Source of the DNA: Congeria kusceri
Taxonomy: Eukaryota; Mollusca; Bivalvia; Myida; Dreissenidae
DNA length: 64,000 nucleotides
Assembly (NCBI GenBank): GCA_027627225.1
Contig: CM051025.1
Location: 70,964,069 to 71,028,068 of the forward strand
Direction of reading: 5' to 3'
The translations under genes and the position numbers were made by a program. Positions 12,901 through 24,400 of the stretch are shown piece by piece (position 1 is the first letter of the stretch; each line of letters starts with the position of its first letter). A model generated the notes under the pieces. That model was not told the DNA's origin. It searched no databases and saw nothing but the letters and a program-made list of their open reading frames with translations.

Positions 12901-14827
12901 TGCAGGCACCCGGAAGTGCAGAGCAGACTGCACGAGGAGATCCAGACGACACTGGCAGACGACAACGTAACGCTTGCAACCATACCGAGGCTCTTGTAAG
13001 ACACAGTTATCTCACTTTTATTTTTGTCAAGTTTGTTCAAAAACGACGACGATCACCGCCACCGTGGCCGTCACTATCCCCATTAGTAACAACATCAGCA
13101 ACAACTCACTTCTACATCCATTGTATTTTATGGTGGCATTTCGTTTTACCTTTTTATTACAGCTATAATTGTTGTTTAGGCATATCTCGGTATTTCATGC
13201 CATTGGCATCGGTAGGAGAGCTACTGTTCAGTAACTGTAAATTGTTGGTGAATTGTTATAAGCAAAACATACAGAGTGATATCTTGTGTTACATGACTAG
13301 TGCAGTATGCGTAATAGTGTATAATAATAATGGCTATTGCTCTTATGTTCCATCTAATATTATATATAAATGTCATTTACTATAGGTACATGCAGCAAGT
13401 CCTGAACGAGACCATGCGGTGCTCCGCCCTGGTCCCATGGACTGTCCGGGTCAAGGCTGGGACCTGTTTGCTGGGCGGATACAAGGTCCCTAGACAGGTA
13501 CTCATCACAATGACAAATAGCGCTTGGTGATTGGACGGAGTGTTTCTTTAAATCATTGTATTAACCGATTGCATATAAAATAATGTCAAACCATTTTATA
13601 TTCATACATGCTTTTTAAGACAACACGGCCCAGTCAGTTTAAGCGCTATTTTATTTGCTCGCGCTTGACAGTGTGGCCCTTCGCCTTATGTCCAGTGAAA
13701 GAACTTAATGCGAATGATATTGAAAGCAAAACTATACTCGTATTACGCGCTTTCTGAACACTATATTTTCCTACCCCTTTGTCTTTACCAACACGGACTT
13801 TCTTGGAGTGTTTCTTTAACAGCCACAAGTTTATTATATTGATTAAAGACGTATATTTAAAATGATCGAAAATAAATTTCATTTTAATTTCTAATGCCTA
13901 AATTTGATAGATCAAACCATTGTAATTAAACCCAAAAATATTACATTTGCTAGAACGGTTTAACCTGTCAATTATGTTGGAACTAATGTCCATATACACG
14001 TGCTTTCAGACCCCAGTGGTCCTTTCGCTAGGAGTGGCAGGCAGAAATCCGAAGGTCTTTCCTGAGCCAGAGAAGTAAGTCAGTTGTAACAAAGGAGGGA
14101 ATGAATAACGTTAATAGTTTAAAGCTAAACAACTACAGTTAAAAACTCGAACAAGTTTATACGTATAATTAAAACACAGTTTTTTCACATAACATATGTA
14201 ACATACTGACTCTGAATTGTGAGCATACATTTTACTATTCGCCGACTTATTATTTAAAACCGACCTACCTACCCTATTTTTGGGGGCATATTACCTGAAA
14301 CAAACATATTTTTTTTACGCCTTATGGAGCTCAGGCTACGAATCTGTGTACTATTCTTATACCTGTTTTAAAAATAAACTTATATGATTGTATTATTCTG
14401 TTAAAATAAACGTTTGCATCGACAGTTTTAATATTAAGACAACTGAATAATTCTATGATCTGGCGGGTCCTGTTCTATTTTGATCAGTTTCTTACTAATT
14501 GCATACCAACCGTCAACCTAAAACGTAGTTCGTAAACAGTTCACAATAATACTGCAACTATTTGATATTATTTTCAGGTTTGACCCAGAGAGATTCAGTC
14601 AAGAAAATACTCATCTTCGTGAGCAGCTGTCGTTTGTTCCATTTGGGTTTCCCGGAAACAGGAAGTGCCCAGGAGAACTTTTTTCTTACGCGCAAGCTGG
14701 TGTTGCTTTAGTGACCATCTTGCGCAACTTCCGAGTAAAAATGGCGATAGAGCAGGATATTAAACCTGTGCATAGATTTGTGACCGTTCCAAGCGAAGAA
14801 ATATGGTTGACGCTTTTGAAAAGATAG
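6896..14827 (+). CDS. CYP20A1: Cytochrome P450 family 20 subfamily A member 1 (CYP20A1-like), complete
   Basis: Eleven coding exons: 6896-6991, 8517-8566, 9435-9604, 10179-10327, 10626-10793, 11498-11567, 12129-12305, 12875-12995, 13386-13497, 14010-14074, 14578-14827. All introns are GT-AG and all phases agree. The product is 475 residues, close to the vertebrate orthologue. Residues about 11-28 form a hydrophobic N-terminal anchor, as in ER-membrane P450s. Then come a VPGL hinge, DGNL and GSVHEF family signatures, ExxR as ETMR (342-345), a DPERF segment (395-399), and the haem loop PFGFPGNRKCPGE with the ligand at Cys423. As in known CYP20A1 proteins, the helix-I AGxDT motif is absent and the haem loop has Gly rather than Phe at Cys-7. 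CYP20A1 is an orphan P450, so its substrate is unknown. The start is the only ATG giving the anchor. Family assignment rests on alignment from memory and is strong across the whole length. Confidence 0.93.
6968..7201 (+). repeat. 117-bp tandem duplication across the exon 1 donor
   Basis: 6968-7084 and 7085-7201 are identical except for T7011 versus G7128. The unit spans the end of exon 1, the splice donor and the first 93 bases of intron 1. Near-identity suggests a recent event, an allele or an assembly artefact. Confidence 0.95.
7350..7500 (+). mobile_element. tRNA-derived SINE, first type
   Basis: Contains a B-box-like GGGTTCGCTTCC following a weak tRNA-like head. The body has GTTAGTTTGGTTGGTGG and TCCTCCGGGTACTCCGG, and a C-run precedes CACAGCACAAGACCAC. 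I recognise this body from SINEs common in mollusc genomes. It lies in CYP20A1 intron 1. Confidence 0.6.
7925..8480 (+). repeat. Minisatellite in CYP20A1 intron 1
   Basis: Irregular tandem repeat of roughly 20-46 bp built on CATTTTCCCAAGCTA followed by TATATCG or CCGGTATAT. About twenty degenerate copies end some 35 bp before exon 2. A 138-codon open frame across it is purely a repeat translation rich in Phe, Ser and His. Confidence 0.8.
8903..9165 (+). mobile_element. Short inverted-repeat element (MITE)
   Basis: Terminal arms match as inverted repeats: GGTATTTATAAAGAATCTTA near 8907-8926 and TAAGAATCTTTATAAATATC near 9139-9158. The interior is AT-rich with no coding capacity. It sits in CYP20A1 intron 2. 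Confidence 0.6.
12343..12601 (+). mobile_element. Short inverted-repeat element (MITE)
   Basis: Ends are inverted copies of one another (CGTATTCACAGACCATCTTAA against TTAAGATGCTTTGTGAATACG). The type is similar to the element at 8903. It starts about 38 bp downstream of the exon 7 donor of CYP20A1. Confidence 0.6.
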
Positions 14828-14898
14828 TCGACCCATTATATTATTAGGAAACGTACATGCATTGTATAACAGAATGTGAAGACATAACTTTGGGCATA

Positions 14899-14904
14899 AA
14901 TAAA
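14899..14904 (+). terminator. Polyadenylation signal of CYP20A1
   Basis: Canonical AATAAA about 70 bases after the TAG stop codon, the expected distance for a short 3' untranslated region. No cDNA supports the cleavage site. Confidence 0.6.
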
Positions 14905-14976
14905 GTGCTTATGCATGATGCATCCCAAGATGTAAAAAAATCCAGCTGATGATAACATTATCTCAACTGAGTTTTG

Positions 14977-15712
14977 TTATTTCTTGGTTCTCGGACATTT
15001 TTGGAAAAGTGTCCGGTTGGAGGAGGAAAAAACAACAACAAAATAACAACAAAAAATACAGAGTTGAATAAATTAAGGACTAGAATTTCACAAATGGAAA
15101 TGGGCAGTGATATTAAAATCTGTATGCATTATTACTTACACAAATCATATTACACAACATTAACTTCATCACTGCACGATAAACATGACACTAATGCCAA
15201 TAATAGTAACAATAAAAGGCAGTGCTAATCATATAAAAACTACTGTTCAAATATGCTACCACTTAAACACAGTAGGTCAGATCACGTTGGACAGTGGCCT
15301 ATAACAGCTTGTTTAATAAAGTGAAAACTTACTGAAAATATCTTGTATTAATAAATCACTATACACCAATGAAATTTGTTAAATATAATATTGATATGAA
15401 ATTACAAAATGTGTATTTAATACAATGATTATAAGATCTTAATTTGTTTTTACTGAGTATTTTCTTCTGACTAAGTGTTTTATGATTTATAAAATAGTAG
15501 AAAGCAGATCATATGAATCATACAGCGATATACAGACACAATGCATGATAAATAAAATTTAGTAATTTCTTCAGCGTTCTTGTTTTTGAATTCCGTGTAG
15601 AAGTTGAAACCCTTTCACAAGCTGTTGTTTACGACATCTGGTATATTCTACAAATTATTTTTTTGCTTTGTGGAAAAAATCGGGTCAGCGGACCCGAGAA
15701 CCAAGAAATAAA
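14977..15712. mobile_element. Inverted-repeat element downstream of CYP20A1
   Basis: The left end TTATTTCTTGGTTCTCGG is matched by the inverted CCGAGAACCAAGAAATAA at the right end. The roughly 0.7-kb interior has no coding capacity. It begins about 70 bp after the P450 polyadenylation signal. Superfamily not recognised, target duplication unclear. Confidence 0.6.
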
Positions 15713-16463
15713 AAAAGTCTCGCCTGAACCTGTGAAACTATGCCTTTTGTGTCAAAGAAATATAACGCTAGAATATATAATTTTATGACAATGTTTTAGC
15801 AGAATAAGATTTTATTACAGGTATATATGTATGTATTTTTCTGAACTGTTTCACATTCGGACATTGGTTTGTCATGTTTGTTGACTGTGTTTCAGGTGGG
15901 AAAATATGTGTGGTAATATTTACCATAAGCTCCGTACATGTGTATGGGCACAATTACAAAACAGTGGGGCTGGCTAACATAAATAGCAGAAAAGAATGAA
16001 TAATCACGAGTTTTATATATTGTATTTCTGGTTACATGATAAATAAAATGTACAAATTGTACTCTTCAGTCAATCCTAATTAATGCTAATCCAAATAATG
16101 CGTATTTTTGCCATTGATCCTCATATCCTTTTATTTATGTTTATCATGAACACAACTATTCACAACATGTTTGTAACAAAATGTCGTCTGTCATTTAGAC
16201 ATTGGCCCGGAGGCGCCTTTTCGAAGTGATAAGACACGTGGACTTCAAAATTAAAATGTGCACATACACCTGTGACGTTTTATGCAAATTTCGTACGTGG
16301 ACACCAGTCAATGAATTTGTTAAGTTTATTTTCCTAACATTAAATACAGCTGCTATGTAAAATAACACAATATGAACATTGTTAATTCCAGTCTACATAC
16401 ATTTCGAAAAAAAGTGTCTATTTACAAAAATAACAAAACCTCAATTATCAGTGTCGTCTCTCG
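15713..16463. other. Intergenic, nothing recognised
   Basis: AT-rich sequence between the inverted-repeat element and the SRP RNA gene. The last 100 bases may contain upstream pol III promoter elements, but none was identified with confidence. Confidence 0.5.
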
Positions 16464-16770
16464 GCCGGGAGTTGTGGCGTGCTCCTGTAATCCAGCTACT
16501 TGGAGACCGGGGTCTGGGGACGGTTTGAGGACGGGAGCCCTACTGTCAGGTCCGTCGGTGTCGATCGGGCGTCCGCACTTAGCTCGGCATCAATATGGGA
16601 CCCTCGGGGGAGCCCGGGGACTCCAGGTTGACTAAGGAGGAACGTACCGGCCCAGGGTGGAAACACAGCAGGCAAAAGTTCCCGTGTCGAGCAGTAGTGG
16701 GATCGCGCCCGTGAACAGGCGTCTGGTGGTAGCCCGGCAAATATAGCGGGACCCAACCCTTTCCACATTT
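16464..16770 (+). ncRNA. Signal recognition particle RNA (7SL)
   Basis: The RNA scaffold of the SRP, which directs ribosomes with signal peptides to the ER. The sequence opens GCCGGGAGTTGTGGCG and then has TGTAATCC of the Alu domain. The S domain follows: ATCAATATGGGACC, CTAAGGAGG, CCGGCCCAGG, GGAAAC, AGCAGG, and AGTAGTGGGATCGCGCC. These cover the conserved helix 8 region bound by SRP54 and the helix 6 region bound by SRP19. The closing strand GCGGGACCC pairs back with the 5' domain. The length of about 300 nt and the T-run after it fit a functional pol III gene. Local GC content is far above the surroundings. The exact ends are estimates. A retrocopy is unlikely because the terminator and the complete molecule are present and no poly(A) tail follows. 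Confidence 0.94.
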
Positions 16771-16777
16771 TTTTTTT
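16768..16777 (+). terminator. RNA polymerase III terminator of 7SL
   Basis: Ten consecutive T residues directly after the last conserved 7SL segment, the standard pol III stop signal. Confidence 0.8.
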
Positions 16778-17739
16778 CACCAAGGCCAATCGCAAACAAT
16801 AAAGAAAACTAGTCTTTTTGTAAGTTAACCACTCTGCAACTTGGCATCATGTGCGTTTACGTCAGGCACGTATAAGCGTGTTCACTAAAATTCGAAAATT
16901 GATTTTGAGACCACAAGTATATTCAACACATATGAACATATTTTTAAAAAGATGTATTATGTCGGGTTTGCATATATACCGTACGCTCGGGTCAGTTTTG
17001 TTTATCAGGTTACGATTAAGCATATTTCCAAGATATGGTACTGGTCAGTCTTTTTTTTTGTTTATGAAAAATCAAATTCGTCAAAATATAGCTACCGGTA
17101 TTTTAAGACACAATTTGTATTGTATATTATAGTATAGTTCCTCAATGACCGACTAAATTTGGCTCACAAGGGGGTTACAACCAGTTTTGCGATGATCAAG
17201 TTATGAAAAAGCAATGAAAAAGTTAAAACAGTCTCATCTTCTCTTCAACAGTTTATTCGCTACAGGTGAAATATTGCAGAATTGAAGTCCGTACACTGAA
17301 TCAGGACCTCACAGGGATAGTCCATATGGCTATCGCCGAGAAAAAACGTGTTAGTTGGGTTACGAGGGATAATACAGATACAAGAGCACTATTGGATTTC
17401 CATTGATCCTAACAGAAACGGTTTATGTTTCAAAGACATGTCTTATTTCCAGTGAAAATAGTAATAACTCTGGTAGTATTAGTCATGTCCATTATTGTAC
17501 GCAAATGAAGACACGATGATTTTGACCTATATTGGTTGACAAACGAATTCATTGTTGTGGCCATACCAAACTAAACGCAGTTCAAGCTAGTTGGTGATCA
17601 CGATGATATCCATAATTAAAGGCGCGGCGAGATTTGTGTTTATATTTGCTTCTCTTTTGGCAATTGGTACATGAACGTCATTGCATCATGTTATGGGTCC
17701 GGCAATGTTATTCATGACCATAGTTTACTTTGCATTATT
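16778..17739. other. Intergenic, nothing recognised
   Basis: No exon, RNA gene or clear repeat seen. Short open frames lack codon or family signal. Confidence 0.45.
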
Positions 17740-18025
17740 ACATGACACGCGCAGTGTTTTCTGTAGACAAGGAACACAATTCACCGGTGTTAAACAACCA
17801 ATAAACAACCCGAAAAAAACGCGTTGTAACTGCGGAATATGTTGTCAGGTCATTTTAGAATCGAAATAATTTTCGAATTATGGTTGATTATCTGCTAATA
17901 AACAACGATTTTTCATTCTGATGCGGTATATTAAACCACGAGGGAGTTTAATTCCTATGCATCTGAACACAATTGTTGTTTAATAGCCGATAAACAACTC
18001 TAAATCGAAAATTATTTCTTAATTC
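17740..18025. mobile_element. Foldback element, copy 1
   Basis: Two long imperfect inverted arms carry AATAAACAAC and CGAAAATTATTTC-type blocks. They flank a core in which GATGCGGTATATTAAACCAC is answered by TTTAATTCCTATGCATC. The same architecture occurs at about 53465-53790, and a diverged form at 24958-25125. Confidence 0.6.
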
Positions 18026-18168
18026 AATACCAGACAAAATCAACACAAGACACTATTAGATCTGTCTTTAATACAATATAATGTAATATTTTTTAATCAT
18101 AATCTAGTATTTAATTCAGTAACAAGTGCTAAAAGGTCCATAGTGTATCTTCAACAGTAGCACATTTG

Positions 18169-18392
18169 ATGCGCGTCGTAGGAAAACCGGACTTAATGCA
18201 TGTGTGTAAAGTATCATCCCGGATTAGCCTGTGCAGTCCGCACAGGCTAATCCAGGACGCACTTTCCGCCTACAGTGGATTTATGTTTAGAAGAGACTTC
18301 CTTGAAAGAGAAAAGCTGGGCGGACTGCACAGGCTAATCCGGGACCGCACTTTACGCACATGCATTCAGTCCGGTTTTCCCACAACGCGCCG
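18169..18392. mobile_element. Palindromic MITE (GAGGCGCG family), copy 1
   Basis: A 224-bp element with inverted ends GATGCGCGTCGTAGGAAAACC and its counterpart at the right. Each half holds a nested palindrome of GATTAGCCTGTGC and GCACAGGCTAATC around AGTCC. CATTTG at 18163-18168 and 18393-18398 looks like the target duplication. It lies directly downstream of the SRFBP1-like stop codon, so it should be in that gene's 3' untranslated region. Confidence 0.85.
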
Positions 18393-18411
18393 CATTTGTG
18401 GACCATGAAGA

Positions 18412-21400
18412 TCAGTCAGCAAACTTGATCTTTTTTCCCTCGAACGCTGCTATGGTGTTATGTTGCTGTTTGCGCTTCTTACTGGCCTCCCAGGACGGAT
18501 GAAGCTTCTCTGCAACCTTGCTCTCTATAAGCAGAGATATGACATGAGTTTTATTTAAAAGAGCATTTTCCAGATGTTCCACTCTAACATATTGATTGCA
18601 TACATTGAAAGGGCTGTGTAAACCAAAGTGTGCCACCAAGTCCAATATATATATTCACACTGTAAACGAGGCAAAACTACCATTTTATGTTGCGCACTAT
18701 TTACTCGACGATTTTAAAAGAAAACATGCAAATCTGAAATGTAAAAATAGAGAAATCTAAATATAGATTCTTTCTAAAATAACTTATATATATCTAATTG
18801 TATACATGTAGTTCCCATGTTTTATTTACATTATAATTGGCAATTACAGGTATATTTTGGAAACAATTACCTAAACCTATTATATATTTTTTGTAGGAAA
18901 AGTGTAAAATAAATGCTTTTGTAACAAATAATTTGTATATAATGTAATGTAATAAGAGAATTTACACAACACATATATTATAATGATGTATATGACTATA
19001 ATATGAGCATCCACCTGTTCGGTCTCCTGACTGCCAAGGTCTGCTGGTCCCTGGAGGACCATGACCCCTGTTGGAACCCCTTCCACCAGAATGGGAACCA
19101 CAGTCCTGCCCAAAAGACTCCCCCTGCATCCCCCCTCTCGCTGACCACCCTCGACCTCTGGGATCCCTGCTGAACCCCTCTTCCTGGGTATGGCCCCTAC
19201 CACGAGCAACAAAACCTCCCCTGCCCCTCCCCCTGCCAAGATCTGACTGGTCCCTAAATGTTGCTCTTCTTCTGGAACCAAAGTGACCTCTACTTGACTG
19301 CTGCCCACCCCTGAAAGCACAGAACACCCATATCTTTATTTTGTCATGTCAACCAAACCCAGATTTACAATTACACATACCGGTACATGTATACTATGAA
19401 CTTTAATACAATGTATTTTTCGCCCATATTACACCTAATATTTAAAGCAAACTGTGCTTCTAGTTTCTGTTCTAAGTGCAATGTACTAAACTACAGCATG
19501 TGGCTTTTGATTGAAGAATTATGTGTTGAGCAAAATAACAATTTTATTATATCATGAACTTAATTGATTTTTATATTGTAACCATGCAATGCTGACAATG
19601 CGCCAGCATTGGAACTATGCTTTAGTATTTGTTTATCTAGCATTGAGCATACCTGTTAACAAATATTGAAATAATGCATCCATAACAAAGAAATATAAAT
19701 AAGGACAAAACATAAGTAAAATTATGCCATATGTTCAATTGATACCGATAACTTATAATCATCTACCTGGAAAAAAGTACCAAATTATGCAAACCCCATT
19801 GGGAAGTGTTGAACAATAATTAATAAAAACCATCAACTGAAGTATCAACTTTTTAAAGCATACCTTGAAAACTTCTCATGTCTGAGTTTCTGCCACTCCT
19901 GGTTCGAACGAAACTGCTTCTCCTTGCACTCCATCAACTTCTCTGAGCTCAGAGACCCAACAAATGTAGTCGAGAATGCGTTAAGGTCTAACATTGTACC
20001 CTCAGAACCCACTTGGTCATCCTCTTCCATGTCCTTGTTACCTTTTGCCTCATCGACCATTTCATTGTCATCATTCCCCTCACTATCACTACATGCAAAG
20101 AATTCATCTTTCACTGTCTTCTTTCCAGTTCTTGCAACTTTTTCTTGTCTATTAGTTAGAATTGCTGGTATTTCCTCAGTGTCCAAGTCTTTAGATAAAT
20201 TAATGCGTTTTATTATCATTTCTCCCTGAGTTTTTTCTTTAGGCAAAGGCTTTGGTGTCACTGATTTCTTATTGGAAAGTTTTACGTTGTTCCCTTGATC
20301 ACTCTCCCTGTCACTATCGGAATCATCAGTATCACCATTATCACTATCACCAACCTCCTCATCCTCTTCATCACTATCACTGTCACCCTCATCTGCAACT
20401 GCATCCTCCTCCTCCTTATCATCATCATCAATACCATCATCATCATAATGACTACTCAATTGTTTAATTACTTCATCTCTTCTATTGGATGTGTCTTTAT
20501 TACATTTTTTATTGTTCATACTTTTGTCAGTTTTAATATCTTTGAAACCAATTTCACTTTCTGTTTTATTTTTATTGTTTGCCTTTTTATCTCTGCTAAT
20601 GTCTTCAGTATTAACACTCTTTAGAAGTGTCTGTTCTTTACCTGTGTCATGACCAACACTGATATTTGTATTACCTGTCAAGTTTTCTTTCTCTGACTTA
20701 TTCTTTGTATTTCTAGACTTTGTTTCAGGTTTTGGCTGTTCCTCCTCTAGCAATGTCTTGTTAGCCTTCTTTTGTTGGGCAAATAAGCGTATTGCATCCC
20801 CTAGGTTTGTCAAAACCTTCTGTATTTTACCAGCACCTGTTTCATCATCACTCTCACTAGATTCATCACTACTATCTTCAACGCTACGTTCCTGTTTAGC
20901 ATACACACTTGGTATTTCAAAATCATCATCATCTTCATCATCATTACTAACACCCAGTACTGTTCCAACTCTGTCTTCATTGACATCATACTCCTCATCA
21001 TCAGAGGTCACTTTTTCCTCATTACTCATTTCACCCTCCTCTTCAGAATTACTTTCATTACCTTCGTCCTCATCTTGATCTGTTTCGCTGTCAAGCTTCT
21101 TGGCTAATGCCACCTCATTTTCTGCAGTAATCTCCTCTTCATCCTCAAGTTCTGACCTTATGGAACTCAGTTTCCCACCAAGGTAGGCATGAATCAATGT
21201 TTCGGATGCATTTACATTTGTTTCTACTTTCTTCAAGTTCTCTTTTGCCTTCTTTTTCTTCGGGAACTCTCTCGACGTCTGCTTGGTCATCAGGAAAGCA
21301 GCAAGCTCCTGCCAGTCTGTGTGCTCATTTCTGTAGAGTAAAACACATATTTCTTCTATAACAAGAGCTGTCAGAGGAAAGTGCGCTCGAATATTCGAAG

Positions 21401-24400
21401 TATTTCAGTTTGTACATATTTTGGAAGTAGAAGGGGCATAAATTTGTAGTTTTGAAATTATGGGGCTTTGAAAAAAGCCTTCAAGCTGAAAATACATGTT
21501 AAACGGGGACATAACTCAGTCAAAAACAGAGTAATGGGATTGTTGCACCTGATGCTGGAGTGGATGACAAACGTATATTCCATGGTTTAAGTCTGACAAT
21601 AACTTATGTAGTTTTCATGTCAAAAGACTTGAATAAAAACTAACCTGAAAATCTATGTGAAAAGGGGGCACAACTCTGACAAATTTCTAAACTGTGTAAT
21701 GGAGTTTATTGCTCCTGATACCGGAGTAGATGGCAAAGTTAAGTTTTTAGTGAATAACTTATGAAGACTTCTGAATAAAATCTTTAACCAGAAAATCTAG
21801 GTGAAAAAGGGCATAACTCTGTCAAAATACAAAATACAAAACAAAGTTATGGGGAATGTTGCAACTGATTCTGGAGTCAATGACAATGAACAACTTAAGT
21901 AGTATTCAAGTCACAAGACTTTTGAATAAAAACTTTAACCATGTTCAGACGTGAATGCCGATGCTGGGGCAAATAGGAAACTGACCTGTACTTTGTGTCT
22001 CTTTATTTTGATGCAGAAAAATAATCATATAAGGCTTATGACTTTAGTACATATACTAGGCAAAACTCCTAACGCACATAATAGAAGTACTGTCAGTATG
22101 TTACATTGAAGCAAAAACAACAAATTGGTCATAATGATTTAGCTGACCGATCAATTTAACCAATTTATAATTCGTTGAAAACATTTGATAATTGACTCTA
22201 ATGTCTGAAAATGTCTAGTATTTAATGGATATCTGCCAGCACTCGTAGTTAAATCTGTAAAGAAATCATTTCATTATTTTTTGTAATAAATATTCATCCT
22301 ACTTACTTACAAATGTTATACATGTGAAACTAACCTGAACTCTGCTACCTTTTCGTGAATAAACTTGTTTTCAGACAGCCTTGCCAAAGCTCGCTGCTCC
22401 ATAGATGTTGTTGGCTGTAAATCAAACAAAAAGTTTATCAGATGAATATTTTGACTATATAATGATGCTTTGCACTTTTGGGAAGAATACCTTATTACTA
22501 AACGTTTTGTTACAGTGGCAAGTGTTTTTGTTACTGGAGATTCCTCTCCACTTTCATTACTTTCAGTTATCATAAAACCCACTGGGGGCTTACCATGTCA
22601 ACTTAAAGTGTTTCTCGACGACAAAATGTGTGCGTTTCTTAACGAAAACTAATACATTAAGCGTGGTTCAGTTCCCGAATTGTATAATGATTTCGTTGTA
22701 AAACATAATGGTGTGTGTTTATCAACGAAATCATGATGAAATTCAGTAAATGAAACACGCTGTTTTTATTAGTTTTCGTTAAGAAACACAAACATTTTGT
22801 CGTTGAGAAACACTTTAAGTTTACACGGTCAGCCCCCAGTGAAACCACCACAACAAGTTTTATTCAAATCCCTCTTATAACAACATGTTTCATTCAAATC
22901 CCTCTTATAACAACATGTTTCATTCAAGTCCCTCTTACAACAACAACTTTCATTCAAATCCCTCTGATAACATGTTTCATTCAAATCCCTTTTATAACAA
23001 CAAGTTTCATTAGTCCCTCTTACAACAGCAACTTTCATTTAAATCCCTCTGATAACAACAAGTTTCATTCAAATCCCTCTTACAACAACAAGTTTCATTC
23101 AAATCCCTCTTATAACAAAATGTTTCATTCAAATCCTTCTTATAACAACAAGTTTCATTCAAGTCCCTCTTACAACAACAACTTTCATTCAAATCCCTCT
23201 TATACTAACCTTTGCAATCAAGTCCTGGAACTTTTCAGTTGCTCCAAGGGCGTACTTTGAGACATAGTCCTTCTTCAGAATCTGCAAATGCACAGTCTGT
23301 TTTGTTTTGTTTGTTTGTTTGGATTTTTCGCCCTTTTCAGTCATATCACTGCGGTCAGTTAACCTACTAACACTTTTCCTGGGCAAGCTTAGCCGATCTA
23401 AGCGGTTTACCAATACTAAGTGCACATACTTATGCCAGTAACTGACTACTGCCCTACTTAAATCAGACGTAGGGGAAGAATGGCCGTAGAAATAATTTCA
23501 TGACCAATCCCCAGAAAAATTATGTGGTCGGGCTGGGGTTCGAACTCACGATGCCCGGATTGACAGTCCAGCGCTATACCAACTGAGCTAGCAGGGCCCG
23601 GCGAATGAACAGTACTAATGCACCAACCTTCAACACATCTATATCCACATTTGAACAAAAATGTCACTCTTAGTCTTTCCTAGTCTTAGCAGTAGCCATT
23701 TTTGATAGACTTGCATTACCCGTAGTTGGATAAACAACATGGAGGTGCATCTTGCCTGGAGTAGTGGCAATTTGCTTATACCTGGCTCCCCCACCAAAAT
23801 AATGATTTTTATGTTTTAATCTCAAACTGACATGATGATGTAAAAGTATAATACATTTACTGCTGGTGTAAGTTTTATATGCAAGTATTTATGCTGTTTA
23901 ATCAAATCTTATCTTATTTATTAATTCTAGATTTTTAGATTTAGTTGGTACTAGTAATTCAAATTTGTTGAAAAAAAATATACAAATCTTATCATCATCA
24001 TCATATGATACCTTAATAACCTTCACTTCTTCAATTAACCTGTCAGCCTTTTCATTGTTCTTCTTCTTAGCATCTTCTGAACCTCTGCAATTACATATGA
24101 AACATGGAAACATACAGCAGCTACAATTAAAGTAACGGATCAATATTCTTTAGATTAACAATCCTACATACCGTATACACCGAAATAAATGTCCCCGACC
24201 GAATCAAAAGCAAAAGCTCCCTGCCAAATTGATGCCCTCAGTACGCTTTAAAAACTCAATGCAAATGCATGCTAGAACAACTAGTTTTGTAAATAAATGA
24301 GTGAAGAATCAGCTTCTATAAACATTTCAGATCGTTTACTTGTTTTGAGAGCAGCATTCTATAGTTGATTTACTGTCAAATTGTAATGTCTTCTATATAC

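Noticed and set aside
18880..19320. 146-codon minus-strand frame overlapping the RGG exon
   Set aside because: Only the frame giving RGG repeats joins both neighbouring exons in phase; this one does not.
20252..21078. Plus-strand His-rich and Ser-rich frames opposite the acidic exon
   Set aside because: Antisense shadows of GAT/GAA runs in the SRFBP1-like coding exon.
22829..23192. Cys-rich repetitive peptide frame ([10 protein letters not shown]), which might suggest a knottin or toxin-like peptide
   Set aside because: It is one frame of a 30-bp minisatellite lying in an intron, with no signal peptide and with breaks between copies.
23527..23602. Functional tRNA-Asp gene on the minus strand
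   Set aside because: T and acceptor stems do not pair, and the sequence continues into a SINE body with an A-rich tail.
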